The notes below the pieces were generated by a model. That model saw only the letters and a program-made list of their open reading frames with translations. It was not told the origin of the DNA and made no database searches. Shown here piece after piece: positions 28,200-36,128 of a stretch of 64,000 bases of DNA; the first letter of the stretch is position 1, and each line of letters opens with the position of its first letter. The translations under genes and the position numbers were made by a program. Origin of the DNA: Xylanimicrobium pachnodae JCM 13526 = NBRC 107786 (lineage in GTDB: Bacteria > Actinomycetota > Actinomycetes > Actinomycetales > Cellulomonadaceae); the NCBI GenBank assembly GCA_001592145.1, contig BCWJ01000004.1, positions 124,001-188,000 on the forward strand, written 5' to 3'.

Positions 28200-28426
28200 C
28201 GCAGGTCCTCGATCTCCTGGGCCAGGTTGTCCGCCTCCATGCCGACGATGACCTGGACGGCGGTCCCCGCCTGCACCACGGCGACGGCACCGGCGGCCTT
28301 CAGCGCGGCCTCGCTGACGAGCGACGGATCTTCGACCTCGACGCGCAGCCGGGTGATGCAGGGTTCGAGGTCGACGACGTTGTCGTCTCCACCGAGTCCC
28401 GCGAGGATCTGTGCTGCCTTGCTCAT
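28196..28426 (-). CDS. PTS glucose-family EIIB, copy 1
   Basis: 76-residue free-standing EIIB domain. The phosphorylated Cys is Cys23 in DLEPCITRLRVEV, the canonical CITRLR motif. It receives phosphate from EIIA and passes it to sugar bound at EIIC. A paralogue lies 52 bases upstream. Overlaps EIIA by four bases. Confidence 0.93.
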   Translation of the reverse strand: MSKAAQILAGLGGDDNVVDLEPCITRLRVEVEDPSLVSEAALKAAGAVAVVQAGTAVQVIVGMEADNLAQEIEDLR

Positions 28427-28464
28427 GGGGGTTCTCCTTCGACAGTGGTGCGGTGGTGGTTGTT

Positions 28465-28492
28465 CTACATCAGGTCGGCTACATCAGGTCGG
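28465..28492. repeat. 14-bp perfect tandem duplication spanning the stop codon of EIIB copy 2
   Basis: ctacatcaggtcgg occurs twice in a row (28465-28478 and 28479-28492). On the coding strand each copy ends CTGATGTAG, so the gene's last codons and stop are duplicated, the second copy in another frame. Confidence 0.85.
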
Positions 28493-28721
28493 CCAGGTCG
28501 CTGGCGACGTTGTCCGCGTGGGGCCCGACCACGACCTGGACCACGTGGCCGGAGATCATCACGCCGTAGGCCCCCACGGCCCGCAGCGCCGCCGCGTCCA
28601 CACGGCTGGGATCCTTGACCACGGAGCGCAGCCGCGTGGTGCACGGGTCGATCTGGTCGACGTTCCCGACGCCTCCGAGTGCGCCGAGGATGGCCGCTGC
28701 AATCGACTGGTCCGTCGTCAT
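28479..28721 (-). CDS. PTS glucose-family EIIB, copy 2
   Basis: 80-residue free-standing EIIB. Phosphorylatable Cys27 in QIDPCTTRLRSVV (CTTRLR, where copy 1 has CITRLR). Clearly homologous to copy 1 over the whole length but well diverged, so not a recent duplication. Its start overlaps the stop of the GntR-family gene (ATGA), making regulator and EIIB translationally coupled. Confidence 0.92.
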   Translation of the reverse strand: MTTDQSIAAAILGALGGVGNVDQIDPCTTRLRSVVKDPSRVDAAALRAVGAYGVMISGHVVQVVVGPHADNVASDLADLM

Positions 28722-29611
28722 GGCTGGTTCCTTGTCTCCGGTCCGGCGCCCTCACGGGACCGCGGAACGATCGTCGGCCGAGCCTCGCGCAACGGGACGA
28801 CGACGGAGTACCTGTCGCCCCGGTAGCAGGCCTGGGAGTACATGCACGCCCCTGAGGCGGCGAAGGTGCGCCGACGCGTGCGCAGCACGGCGCGCGACCC
28901 GGTCAGGCCCAGAAGCTCGGCCTCGACGTCGGTGGCGTCCGCCGCGAGGAACGTGTCCTCACCCCACGTCGGGGCGTGGCCGCCGGCACGGAGGGCGCCG
29001 TAGATCGACTCGGGAACCCCGTCCGCGAGCATGTCGGGGAGCAGGGCGGCGGGGATCCAGCCTGTCTCGACGGAGAAGGGGTCTCCGTTGGCGGTGCGCA
29101 GCCGCTGGACCCGGTGCACGGGTGCGCCCTCCGCGACCGAGAGCACCTCGGCGATCCGGGGCGTGGCGGGCAGGGTCTCGGCGGCGAGCACGCGCGTGCC
29201 GGGTACGAGCCCGAGGCGCCGCGCATCCTCGGCGAACGTGGTCAGCCGCATCTCGAAGTCCACCCGGCTGGGCGCCACGAACGTGCCCCGGCCCTGCTCG
29301 CGCTGCAGGACGCCGTCGGTGACCAGGGAGTCGAGCGCCTGGCGGACCGTCATCCGGGAGACGCCGAAGCGCTCGGTGAGGGTGCGCTCGGACGGGATGG
29401 CGTCGCCCTCGCGCAGCTCGTTCTCGATGAGCTCGACGAGGTAGGCGCGAACTGCCTGGTACTTGTGCGCACCGGCACGGCGGCGCTGCGGTGCGGGAGC
29501 GGCGTGCGGGACTGACACTGGCCTACGCCCACCTCTCCGTCGGGGCGCGTCCGCGCCAGTGCGATCTCCGTCGCGGCGCCCAGGTGACGCCGTAACGCTT
29601 GACACCATCAT
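28718..29611 (-). CDS. GntR/HutC-family regulator, DasR-like
   Basis: N-terminal winged helix-turn-helix (IPSERTLTERFGVSRMTVRQALDSLVTDGVLQREQGRGTFV) and a C-terminal UTRA effector domain. About 297 residues if it starts at ATG 29611; ATG 29608, GTG 29605 or GTG 29518 are also possible, and the residues before the HTH look disordered. The linked GlcNAc/glucose PTS and three operators matching the Streptomyces DasR element make it a DasR orthologue candidate. The family ligand is glucosamine-6-phosphate or a related sugar phosphate. The first operator abuts its start codon, suggesting autoregulation. Confidence 0.82.
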   Translation of the reverse strand: MMVSSVTASPGRRDGDRTGADAPRRRGGRRPVSVPHAAPAPQRRRAGAHKYQAVRAYLVELIENELREGDAIPSERTLTERFGVSRMTVRQALDSLVTDGVLQREQGRGTFVAPSRVDFEMRLTTFAEDARRLGLVPGTRVLAAETLPATPRIAEVLSVAEGAPVHRVQRLRTANGDPFSVETGWIPAALLPDMLADGVPESIYGALRAGGHAPTWGEDTFLAADATDVEAELLGLTGSRAVLRTRRRTFAASGACMYSQACYRGDRYSVVVPLREARPTIVPRSREGAGPETRNQP

Positions 29612-29626
29612 GAGGTCTAGACCAGC
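29611..29626. promoter_or_regulatory. DasR-type operator (dre) 1
   Basis: tgaggtctagaccagc contains the perfect 10-bp palindrome GGTCTAGACC, the core of the dre consensus AGTGGTCTAGACCACT; 12 of 16 positions match. It touches the putative regulator start codon and lies in the divergent region between the regulator and EIIC genes. Confidence 0.75.
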
Positions 29627-29635
29627 CTGGGGGCA

Positions 29636-29651
29636 AGTGGTCTGGACAACT
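29636..29651. promoter_or_regulatory. DasR-type operator (dre) 2
   Basis: agtggtctggacaact matches the dre consensus at 14 of 16 positions. It is centred 25 bp from site 1 and 88 bases before the EIIC start, so both divergent operons can be controlled from this spot. Confidence 0.8.
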
Positions 29652-29738
29652 GCAGCATCGTCGCTCGGTCCACACAAGCTCACCGCACCGCCGTCACGTT
29701 CCACTCATCACGTATACGACGCTCAGGAAGGGACACAG

Positions 29739-31025
29739 ATGTCCACGGTCGCAGCAGAACCCCAGCGCCGGGGGTTCCCCGGTCTGGCTCAGCTTCAGCG
29801 CATGGGCCGCTCGCTCATGCTCCCGATCGCCTCCATGCCCGCCGCCGCGCTCCTGCTGCGCCTCGGTCAGCCCGACATGCTGGGTGCCGACGGCGTAGCC
29901 GGCTGGAGCGGCTGGGGCTGGATGCAGCCCGTCGCCGACGTGCTCGCCGCCGCCGGCAACGGCATCTTCGGCAACCTGCCCGTCATCTTCGCGCTCGGCG
30001 TCGCCGTCGGGTACGCCCGCAAGGCGGACGGCTCGACCGGCCTGGCAGCCCTCATCGGCTACCTCGTCTTCGACTCGGTCACCAAGGCGCTCTCCCCCAC
30101 CCTGCTCGGCACGCCCGCCGAGGGCGAGACGCAGGCGCTGGTCAACTACGGCGTGCTGGGCGGCATCATCATCGGCCTGGTCGCCGCCCTGCTGTTCCAG
30201 AAGTACTACCGGGTCAAGCTCCCGGCCTGGCTCGCCTTCTTCGGCGGGCGCCGGTTCGTCCCGATCGTCACGGCCGGTGCAGCCGTGCTGATCGCCGTCG
30301 TCGCGTCCCTCATCTACCCGGCGTTCGACTGGGCGTTCAACGAGAAGCTCGGCGGGTTCGTCACCGGCTCCCCGGTCATCGGCGGGTTCGTGTTCGGTAC
30401 CGTCAACCGCCTGCTCCTGCCCTTCGGCCTGCACCACCTGCTCAACTCGCTGCCGTGGTTCCAGTTCGGTGAGTACACCAACGCGGCCGGCACCGTCTTC
30501 CACGGCGACATCCCCCGCTTCCTGGCGGGCGACCCGACCGCCGGCATCTTCCAGGCCGGCTTCTTCCCGATCATGATGTTCGCCGTGCCCGCCATGGCGC
30601 TCGCGTTCTACCGCACGGCCAAGCCGAAGAACCGCAAGGTGGTCGCCTCGCTCATGGGCTCCGCCGCCCTCGTCGCGTTCGTCACCGGCATCACCGAGCC
30701 CGTCGAGTTCGCGTTCGTGTACCTGGCCTACCCGCTGTACGCGATCCACGCCGTGCTCACCGGCACCTCGATCGCCCTGGTCAACGCGCTCGGCGCCCGC
30801 AGCGGCTTCGGCTTCTCGGCCGGCGCGATCGACTTCGTCCTCAACCTGGGCATCGCCGAGAAGCCGTGGCTGATCCTGCTCATCGGCGTCGCGTACTTCT
30901 TCATCTACTACTTCCTGTTCACCTTCGTGATCCGCAAGTGGAACCTGAAGACGCCGGGCCGCGAGGACGACATGGCGGGCGCCGTGGACGACTCCGCCTA
31001 CGTCGACAAGGGGGGCGCCGCCTGA
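29739..31025 (+). CDS. PTS EIIC, glucose/N-acetylglucosamine family
   Basis: 428-residue membrane permease domain without fused EIIB or EIIA. ATG 29739 is preceded by AGGAAGGG. About 10 hydrophobic segments; the conserved sugar-site loop GITEPVEFAF and the family FGLHHLLNSLPWFQFG are present. The regulator, operators and separate EIIB genes make N-acetylglucosamine the most likely sugar, as for Streptomyces NagE2, but glucose cannot be excluded from sequence. Its stop overlaps the ptsI start (TGATG). Confidence 0.9.
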   Translation: MSTVAAEPQRRGFPGLAQLQRMGRSLMLPIASMPAAALLLRLGQPDMLGADGVAGWSGWGWMQPVADVLAAAGNGIFGNLPVIFALGVAVGYARKADGSTGLAALIGYLVFDSVTKALSPTLLGTPAEGETQALVNYGVLGGIIIGLVAALLFQKYYRVKLPAWLAFFGGRRFVPIVTAGAAVLIAVVASLIYPAFDWAFNEKLGGFVTGSPVIGGFVFGTVNRLLLPFGLHHLLNSLPWFQFGEYTNAAGTVFHGDIPRFLAGDPTAGIFQAGFFPIMMFAVPAMALAFYRTAKPKNRKVVASLMGSAALVAFVTGITEPVEFAFVYLAYPLYAIHAVLTGTSIALVNALGARSGFGFSAGAIDFVLNLGIAEKPWLILLIGVAYFFIYYFLFTFVIRKWNLKTPGREDDMAGAVDDSAYVDKGGAA

Positions 31026-32710
31026 TGACCAGCGTGCTCACGGGCGTCCCCGTGAGCTCCGGGCGGGCAGCCGGCATCGTCGTGACGATGCCGGCTCCCG
31101 TCGCGGAGCCGCCGGTGACCACCCTGACCGACGACGCCGACCTCGATCAGGCCGCCGACTCGGTCGCGGCCGCCGTCACGGCCGTGACCACCGACCTCAC
31201 GGAGCGGGCGGGCCGGGCCACCGGCGCCTCGGCCGACGTGCTGACCATGACCGCGGCGATGGCGGCCGACCCGTCGCTGAGCGCCGACGCCGTGCGCCGC
31301 ATCCGCGACGAGCGCGCCACCCCGGCGCGAGCCGTCTGGGACGCGGCCCAGCAGGCCGCCGCCACCCTGGAGTCCCTGGGCGGCTACATGGCCGAGCGGG
31401 CCCGCGACGTGCGCGACGTGCGCGACCGTCTGGTGGCCCACCTCACCGGGCAGCGCCAGCCCGGCGTGCCCGACCCCGGGCACCCGTTCGTGCTCGTGGC
31501 GCACGACCTCGCCCCCGCGGACACCGCCACGCTCAACCCGGAGACGACCCTCGCGATCGTCACCGGGAGCGGCGGCCCGACGTCGCACACGGCCATCCTG
31601 GCGCGCGCGCTCGGCATCCCCGCCGTCGTCGCCGTCGCGGGGTCCGAGTCCCTGGCCGACGGCGACACGGTGCTCGTGGACGGGGCCGCCGGGACCGTCG
31701 ACACCGCCCCCGCGCCCGACGCCGTCGCGGCGCTCGCGGGCAAGCGTCCCGAGCGGCGCACGTTCTCCGGCGAGGGCCGGCTGGCCGACGGCACGCGCGT
31801 GGAGCTGCTCGCGAACGTGGCCGACGGCGCGGCGGCCCAGGCGGCTGCGGCGTCGGGCGCCGAGGGCGTGGGGCTGTTCCGCACGGAGTTCCTGTTCCTG
31901 GGCCGGGACACCGAGCCGACCGTGGCCGAGCAGACCGAGGCCTACGCGGCGGTGCTCGCCGCGTTCGCGGGGCACAAGGTGGTCATCCGCACCCTCGACG
32001 CGGGTGCCGACAAGCCGCTGCCGTTCCTCACGGCCGACGGCGAGCCGAACCCCGCCCTGGGCGTGCGCGGCCTACGCACCTCGTGGGCGCACCCGGACGT
32101 GCTGGAACGCCAGCTCGACGCGATCGCCGCCGCCGCGGCAGCCCAGCCGCAGACGACCGTGTGGGTCATGGCCCCCATGGTCGCCACCCCGGACGAGGCG
32201 GCGGGGTTCGTCGAGCGGTGCCAGGCCCACGGGCTGGAGCAGGCGGGCGTCATGGTCGAGGTCCCGGCGGCCGCGCTGCGCTCCCGCTGGGTCTTCGAGC
32301 ACGCCCGGTTCGCGTCCCTGGGCACGAACGACCTGACCCAGTACGCGATGGCCGCCGACCGCGAGCTGGGCGACCTCGCGCAGCTCTCGACCCCGTGGCA
32401 GCCGGCCGTGCTGGACCTCATCGCGGCGACCTGTGCGGGTGCCCAGGCCTCCGAGGGCGGTCGGCCCGTGGGCGTGTGCGGTGAGGCGGCGGGCGACGCC
32501 GTGCTCGCGGCGGTGCTCGTGGGGCTGGGGGTGACCTCGCTGTCGATGACGCCGACCGCGCTGGGCGACGTCGCGGCCGTGCTCGCGGCGACGACGTCGG
32601 ACCGGTGCGCGCAGGTGGCGGCGATCGCCCGCGACGCGCGCGACGCCGCGGCGGCACGCACCGCGGTGCGCGAGGCGCTGGCCGACGTGCTGGAGCCGCT
32701 GGGACTGTAG
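31025..32710 (+). CDS. ptsI: phosphoenolpyruvate-protein phosphotransferase (enzyme I)
   Basis: 561 residues. Phosphohistidine site His188 in GGPTSHTAILARALGIPAVV, PEP-binding GVGLFRTEFLFL, and the active-site Cys block GVCGEAAGD near the C-terminus. It takes phosphate from PEP and phosphorylates HPr, driving all PTS sugar uptake. Placing the general enzyme behind a specific EIIC puts it under the same dre control. A strong bidirectional hairpin follows. Confidence 0.95.
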   Translation: MTSVLTGVPVSSGRAAGIVVTMPAPVAEPPVTTLTDDADLDQAADSVAAAVTAVTTDLTERAGRATGASADVLTMTAAMAADPSLSADAVRRIRDERATPARAVWDAAQQAAATLESLGGYMAERARDVRDVRDRLVAHLTGQRQPGVPDPGHPFVLVAHDLAPADTATLNPETTLAIVTGSGGPTSHTAILARALGIPAVVAVAGSESLADGDTVLVDGAAGTVDTAPAPDAVAALAGKRPERRTFSGEGRLADGTRVELLANVADGAAAQAAAASGAEGVGLFRTEFLFLGRDTEPTVAEQTEAYAAVLAAFAGHKVVIRTLDAGADKPLPFLTADGEPNPALGVRGLRTSWAHPDVLERQLDAIAAAAAAQPQTTVWVMAPMVATPDEAAGFVERCQAHGLEQAGVMVEVPAAALRSRWVFEHARFASLGTNDLTQYAMAADRELGDLAQLSTPWQPAVLDLIAATCAGAQASEGGRPVGVCGEAAGDAVLAAVLVGLGVTSLSMTPTALGDVAAVLAATTSDRCAQVAAIARDARDAAAARTAVREALADVLEPLGL

Positions 32711-32752
32711 GCGGGCGCGCAGCGCCACCTCGCGGCCCGGGACGGCCCGAGG

Positions 32753-32798
32753 GCCGAGAGCCCGCCGTCACCCCTCGGGGTGGCGGCGGGCTCTCGGC
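32753..32798. terminator. bidirectional terminator between ptsI and ptsH
   Basis: 15-bp perfect stem (gccgagagcccgccg at 32753-32767; cggcgggctctcggc at 32784-32798) extended by an inner CACCCC/GGGGTG stem. It lies between the convergent ptsI and ptsH stops. No U-run on either side, but the stem is very stable. Confidence 0.8.
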
Positions 32799-32819
32799 GT
32801 CGACCAGCCGACGTCGTCG

Positions 32820-33089
32820 TCAGGCGATGGTCTCCTGGGACAGGAACGCGACGAGCGCGTCGAGGGTCGCCTCCGCCTCCGGACCGTCGGTCTCGGTCGA
32901 GAGGGTGACCTCGTCACCGGCGGCGGCGCCCAGGCCCATGATGCTGAGGATGCTGGCCGCAGGGACCGGCGTACCGCCCGCCTTGGCGATCATCGCCGGC
33001 ACGGGCTGTCGGGCCGCCTCCTGGACGAACAGGGCGGCGGGGCGGGCGTGGAGCCCTTCGAGGATGCCGACGACGGTGGCGCGTTCCAT
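32820..33089 (-). CDS. ptsH: phosphocarrier protein HPr
   Basis: 89 residues. Phosphorylation His14 in EGLHARPAALF; the regulatory-site Ser46 region AASILSIMGLG is also conserved. Transfers phosphate from enzyme I to EIIA. GAGGGAGAG gives a strong ribosome-binding site. It is transcribed alone, convergent to ptsI, with its own dre operator 20 bases before the start. Confidence 0.95.
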   Translation of the reverse strand: MERATVVGILEGLHARPAALFVQEAARQPVPAMIAKAGGTPVPAASILSIMGLGAAAGDEVTLSTETDGPEAEATLDALVAFLSQETIA

Positions 33090-33108
33090 GAATCTCTCCC
33101 TCGGGACA

Positions 33109-33124
33109 ACTGGTATGGACCACT
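33109..33124. promoter_or_regulatory. DasR-type operator (dre) 3, ptsH promoter
   Basis: actggtatggaccact matches the dre consensus at 13 of 16 positions, 14 if the C/G degeneracy at position 2 is allowed. It lies 20-35 bases upstream of the ptsH ATG, likely over the -10 region, consistent with repression. Confidence 0.75.
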
Positions 33125-33243
33125 AGATCGTAACGGCGGCGCGGTCCTCGTCGCGCGCGTCGGTCGCCGGGACGGCGTCTCGACGCTACTCGCGGTGGCG
33201 CGATGCCGCGCCTCGGCCCGGCGGCAGCACCCGCGCTCGGCGG

Positions 33244-33249
33244 TACAAT
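33244..33249 (+). promoter_or_regulatory. -10 box upstream of the O-methyltransferase
   Basis: TACAAT, close to the consensus TATAAT, lies 36 bases before the proposed ATC start and 26 before GGAGG. No good -35 is visible. Its position inside the longer open frame argues against an upstream start. Confidence 0.5.
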
Positions 33250-33284
33250 CGCACGTTTCTTGCTGCGCCCTCCCGGAGGATCAC

Positions 33285-33938
33285 ATCACCGCGACCGCCC
33301 GTCCCGCCTCGCCGCTCGGCGCTACGCCTCCGGGCGATCCGCTGGCCGCCGAGGCGTCCCAGGACGAGGCACTGGCACGGGCGACACGACGCGCGCACGC
33401 CCTGGGATGCACACCTCTGCCCCCTGCCGCCGGTGCCCTGCTCTCGGTGCTGACCGCCGCGCTCCACGCACACGCCGTCGTCGAGGTCGGCACGTGCGCC
33501 GGGATCGCGTCCTCCTGGCTGCTGCGCGGTATGCCGCCGCACGGCGTCCTGACCGTCATCGATCCCCGCAGCGAGCACCTGCGCGCCGCCCAGCGGACGT
33601 ATGCCGACACGGGGATCGCCCCGGGCCGCACGCGCACCATCGCCGGCGCACCCGACCAGGTGCTGCCGCGGCTCGCCGACACCGCCTACGACCTGGTACT
33701 GATCGGTGGGGACCCCCTGACCTGGCGCGCCTATGCCGTGGAAGCGCTCCGGCTGCTGCGCCCGGGCGGCATCCTGGTGGTGGACGGCACGACCGTGGAC
33801 GAGCAGCCCGGCGACGCCGCCGGCGCGCAGGGCGCGGCCCGTGACCTGGCCCGTGCGGTGTGGGACGACGAGCGCCTGCTACCCGCACTCGTACCCATCG
33901 GCAACGGCCTGCTGCTGGCGGTCACGCACCGGTCCTGA
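33285..33938 (+). CDS. SAM-dependent O-methyltransferase (Rv1220c-like)
   Basis: Class I methyltransferase: SAM motif I VEVGTCAGIASSWLL, then LTVIDPRSEHL and LLRPGGILVVDG. The normal metal-binding IDAD of catechol-type enzymes is IGGD here (VLIGGDPL), so activity may differ. The start is unusual. GGAGG at 33275-33279 is followed, five bases on, by an in-frame ATC and no ATG, GTG or TTG nearby; this gives 217 residues, near the family size. The other option, GTG 33192, would place the TACAAT promoter box inside the gene. Confidence 0.75.
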   Translation: MTATARPASPLGATPPGDPLAAEASQDEALARATRRAHALGCTPLPPAAGALLSVLTAALHAHAVVEVGTCAGIASSWLLRGMPPHGVLTVIDPRSEHLRAAQRTYADTGIAPGRTRTIAGAPDQVLPRLADTAYDLVLIGGDPLTWRAYAVEALRLLRPGGILVVDGTTVDEQPGDAAGAQGAARDLARAVWDDERLLPALVPIGNGLLLAVTHRS

Positions 33939-33988
33939 CCCCCGGGTGGCTCCTGACGTCCGAGGGGCGCGGCCGCCGGAACGACGAA

Positions 33989-34016
33989 GCGCGGGGTGGG
34001 TCTCCCCACCCCGCGC
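33989..34016. terminator. hairpin between convergent methyltransferase and DUF3117 genes
   Basis: 12-bp perfect stem (gcgcggggtggg / cccaccccgcgc) with a four-base TCTC loop. On the minus strand TTCGTCG follows. It can terminate both genes. Confidence 0.75.
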
Positions 34017-34092
34017 CCACGATCGCTCGCAGTCACTCGATCGCTGCCGCTGTCGCGACGTCGTGCTGACCGCTGCCAGCACAGGCGGCGAC

Positions 34093-34260
34093 TCAGGCGA
34101 CGACGGCCTTCAGTGCCTCGCCCAGCTCGCTCGCCTCGGTCGCGTTCAGCTCGACGACCAGTCGGCCACCGCCTTCCAGCGGGACCCGCATGACGATGCC
34201 ACGTCCCTCCTTGGTGACTTCCAGAGGTCCGTCACCCGTGCGCGGCTTCATCGCAGCCAT
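34093..34260 (-). CDS. DUF3117 family protein (55 aa)
   Basis: Tiny cytoplasmic protein MAAMKPRTGDGPLEVTKEGR-, followed by a strand-rich middle and a C-terminal helix (NATEASELGEALKAVVA). It belongs to DUF3117, a short family I recall as nearly universal and strongly conserved in actinobacteria, with no known function. ATG 34260 has GGAG eight bases upstream and a good promoter further back. Monocistronic, opposite the methyltransferase. Confidence 0.9.
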   Translation of the reverse strand: MAAMKPRTGDGPLEVTKEGRGIVMRVPLEGGGRLVVELNATEASELGEALKAVVA

Positions 34261-34316
34261 TCGTGGCACTCCATTCCGTTGTGCGGTTCTTCGGTGCGGT
34301 CGTTTCGCCAGGACAT

Positions 34317-34346
34317 AGTCTAGTTCACGCCATGGGCGTGCCTGAA
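34317..34346 (-). promoter_or_regulatory. promoter of the DUF3117 gene
   Basis: On the minus strand TTCAGG (34346-34341) and TAGACT (34322-34317) are separated by 18 bases, a plausible -35/-10 pair, giving a leader of about 50 bases before ATG 34260. Confidence 0.5.
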
Positions 34347-34364
34347 ACCACCTGTCCCGGCTAC

Positions 34365-35303
34365 CTACCCCAGCCCGCGCACCACCTGCACGGGAGCGGC
34401 GTCCTCGCGCAGCACCGCCACCATGTCGAGCACCCTGCGGGTGGCCGCGACGTCGTGGGCGCGAAACACGCGCGCCCCCATCCAGGCCGCGAGCGCCGTC
34501 GCCGCCAGGGTGCCCTCGAGCCGCTCCCCGGGCGGCAGCCCGAGCGACTCCCCCACGAAGTCCTTGCGTGACAGGGCCACCAGGAGCGGGTATCCGAGCG
34601 CTGCGAGTTCGGCGGTGCGGCGCACCAGGTGCAGCGAGTGCCACGTGTTCTTCCCGAAGTCGTGGGTGGGGTCCACGAGCACGCTCGCGGGCGGCACCCC
34701 GCACGCCACGGCCCGCTCGGCACCGCGTCGCAGCGTGGCGACGACGTCGTCGAGCACGCCGTCACGCGGGTCTCGGGTCGGGTCGGCGGGCACCGGGTAC
34801 GCGACCCGGTACGGGTCGGTGCGCGGTGTGGCGCCACCCGTGTGCGAGCAGACCACGCCCACCCCGGCCGCGCCTGCCACCTCGACCAGCCGGGGGTCGG
34901 CGCCGGCCCACGTGTCGTTGATCAGGTCGGCGCCCGCGGCGATCACCTCGCGTGCGACGTCGGACCGCCACGTGTCCACCGAGATGACCAGGCCCGGCAG
35001 CTCGGCACGCACCCGGGCGACGAACGGGACCACCCGGCGGATCTCCTCGGCGGCATCGACCTCGGGGCCCACGCCCGCGCGCACCCCGCCCACGTCGAGG
35101 ATCTCGGCGCCGCCTTCCCACGCGCGGTGGGCGGCGTCGAGGGCGGCGTCGTCGTCGAGGGTGCGGGCCGGGGCGTAGAACGAGTCGCTCGTGCGGTTGA
35201 CGATCGCCATGATGACGCCGCGGCGCGAGCCGTCGGCGTCGGCGCCCAGCTCGCGGCCGCGCAGGACGAGCGGGCGCCCGGCCGGGGGCGTGTCGGTGCT
35301 CAC
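34365..35303 (-). CDS. dihydropteroate synthase paralogue (FolP2-like)
   Basis: 312-residue TIM-barrel protein of the DHPS family. The opening motif is [12 protein letters not shown], where folate-making enzymes have [21 protein letters not shown] and [12 protein letters not shown] correspond to later DHPS blocks, and the last block is RAHDV as in functional enzymes. It fits the mycobacterial FolP2 (Rv1207) type, reported not to act as a normal DHPS. GTG start, six bases after the LOG gene. The gene is followed by DUF3117 as in mycobacteria, but no gpgS-like gene lies between. Confidence 0.8.
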   Translation of the reverse strand: MSTDTPPAGRPLVLRGRELGADADGSRRGVIMAIVNRTSDSFYAPARTLDDDAALDAAHRAWEGGAEILDVGGVRAGVGPEVDAAEEIRRVVPFVARVRAELPGLVISVDTWRSDVAREVIAAGADLINDTWAGADPRLVEVAGAAGVGVVCSHTGGATPRTDPYRVAYPVPADPTRDPRDGVLDDVVATLRRGAERAVACGVPPASVLVDPTHDFGKNTWHSLHLVRRTAELAALGYPLLVALSRKDFVGESLGLPPGERLEGTLAATALAAWMGARVFRAHDVAATRRVLDMVAVLREDAAPVQVVRGLG

Positions 35304-35309
35304 CCGCGC

Positions 35310-36119
35310 TCACGCCTCCGGCGGGGAGGCATAGGCGGACGCGTGCGAGGCCCGCTCCTGCGCGGCGAGTTCGGCACCCCGCTCCAGCACATAGCTGACG
35401 GCCTCGCTCGGGTCGTCCGTCAGGTGCAGCAGGTCGGGGTCGGACGGCGAGATCATGCCGCGTTCCACAGCCGGCCCGCGCAGCCAGTCGAGCAGGCCCT
35501 GCCAGTAGTCGGTGCCCACCAGCGCCACGGGGAACTCGGTGACCTTGTGCGTCTGGACCAGGGTGAGCGCCTCGAAGAGCTCGTCGAACGTGCCGAACCC
35601 GCCCGGCATGACGATGAACCCCTGCGCGTACTTGACGAACATCGTCTTGCGGGCGAAGAAGTACCGGAAGTTCACGCCCAGGTTCACGTACTCGTTCATG
35701 CCCTGCTCGAACGGGAGCTCGATGCCCAGCCCCACGGACAGGCCCCCCGCCTGCGCCGCACCCTTGTTCGCCGCCTCCATGATGCCCGGGCCGCCCCCGG
35801 TGATGACGGCGTACCCCGCAGCGACCAGATCCCGCGCGGCCTGCTCGGCCGCGGCGTAGTCGCGGTGGTCGCGGGGGGTGCGCGCCGAGCCGAACACGGA
35901 CACCGCGGGACCCACCTCGGCGAGCGCGCCGAAACCCTCGACGAACTCCGACTGGATGCGCATGACCCGCCACGGGTCGTTGTGCAGCCAGTTCGTGTCG
36001 TCAGGGCCGGCCAGCAGGCGCTGGTCGGTGGTCTGGGCGGGGATCTGCGGACCCCGCAGCAGCACGGGGCCCTTCCGGTAGCCCGCGCCGCGCTGGGCGA
36101 CGCCGTCGTCAGTGGTCAT
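35310..36119 (-). CDS. LOG-family nucleotide 5'-monophosphate phosphoribohydrolase-like protein
   Basis: 269 residues, Rossmann-like lysine-decarboxylase-type (TIGR00730) fold. The nucleotide-binding/catalytic motif [12 protein letters not shown] and the upstream [14 protein letters not shown] and [12 protein letters not shown] match. Characterised relatives release bases from nucleoside monophosphates (cytokinin activation in plants, Rv1205 in mycobacteria). Begins nine bases after dapE. Confidence 0.9.
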   Translation of the reverse strand: MTTDDGVAQRGAGYRKGPVLLRGPQIPAQTTDQRLLAGPDDTNWLHNDPWRVMRIQSEFVEGFGALAEVGPAVSVFGSARTPRDHRDYAAAEQAARDLVAAGYAVITGGGPGIMEAANKGAAQAGGLSVGLGIELPFEQGMNEYVNLGVNFRYFFARKTMFVKYAQGFIVMPGGFGTFDELFEALTLVQTHKVTEFPVALVGTDYWQGLLDWLRGPAVERGMISPSDPDLLHLTDDPSEAVSYVLERGAELAAQERASHASAYASPPEA

Positions 36120-36128
36120 GCGACCACC

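Noticed and set aside
28427-28478. Possible fourth dre site between the EIIB genes
   Set aside because: Only isolated GGTGGT-type matches, no palindromic core.
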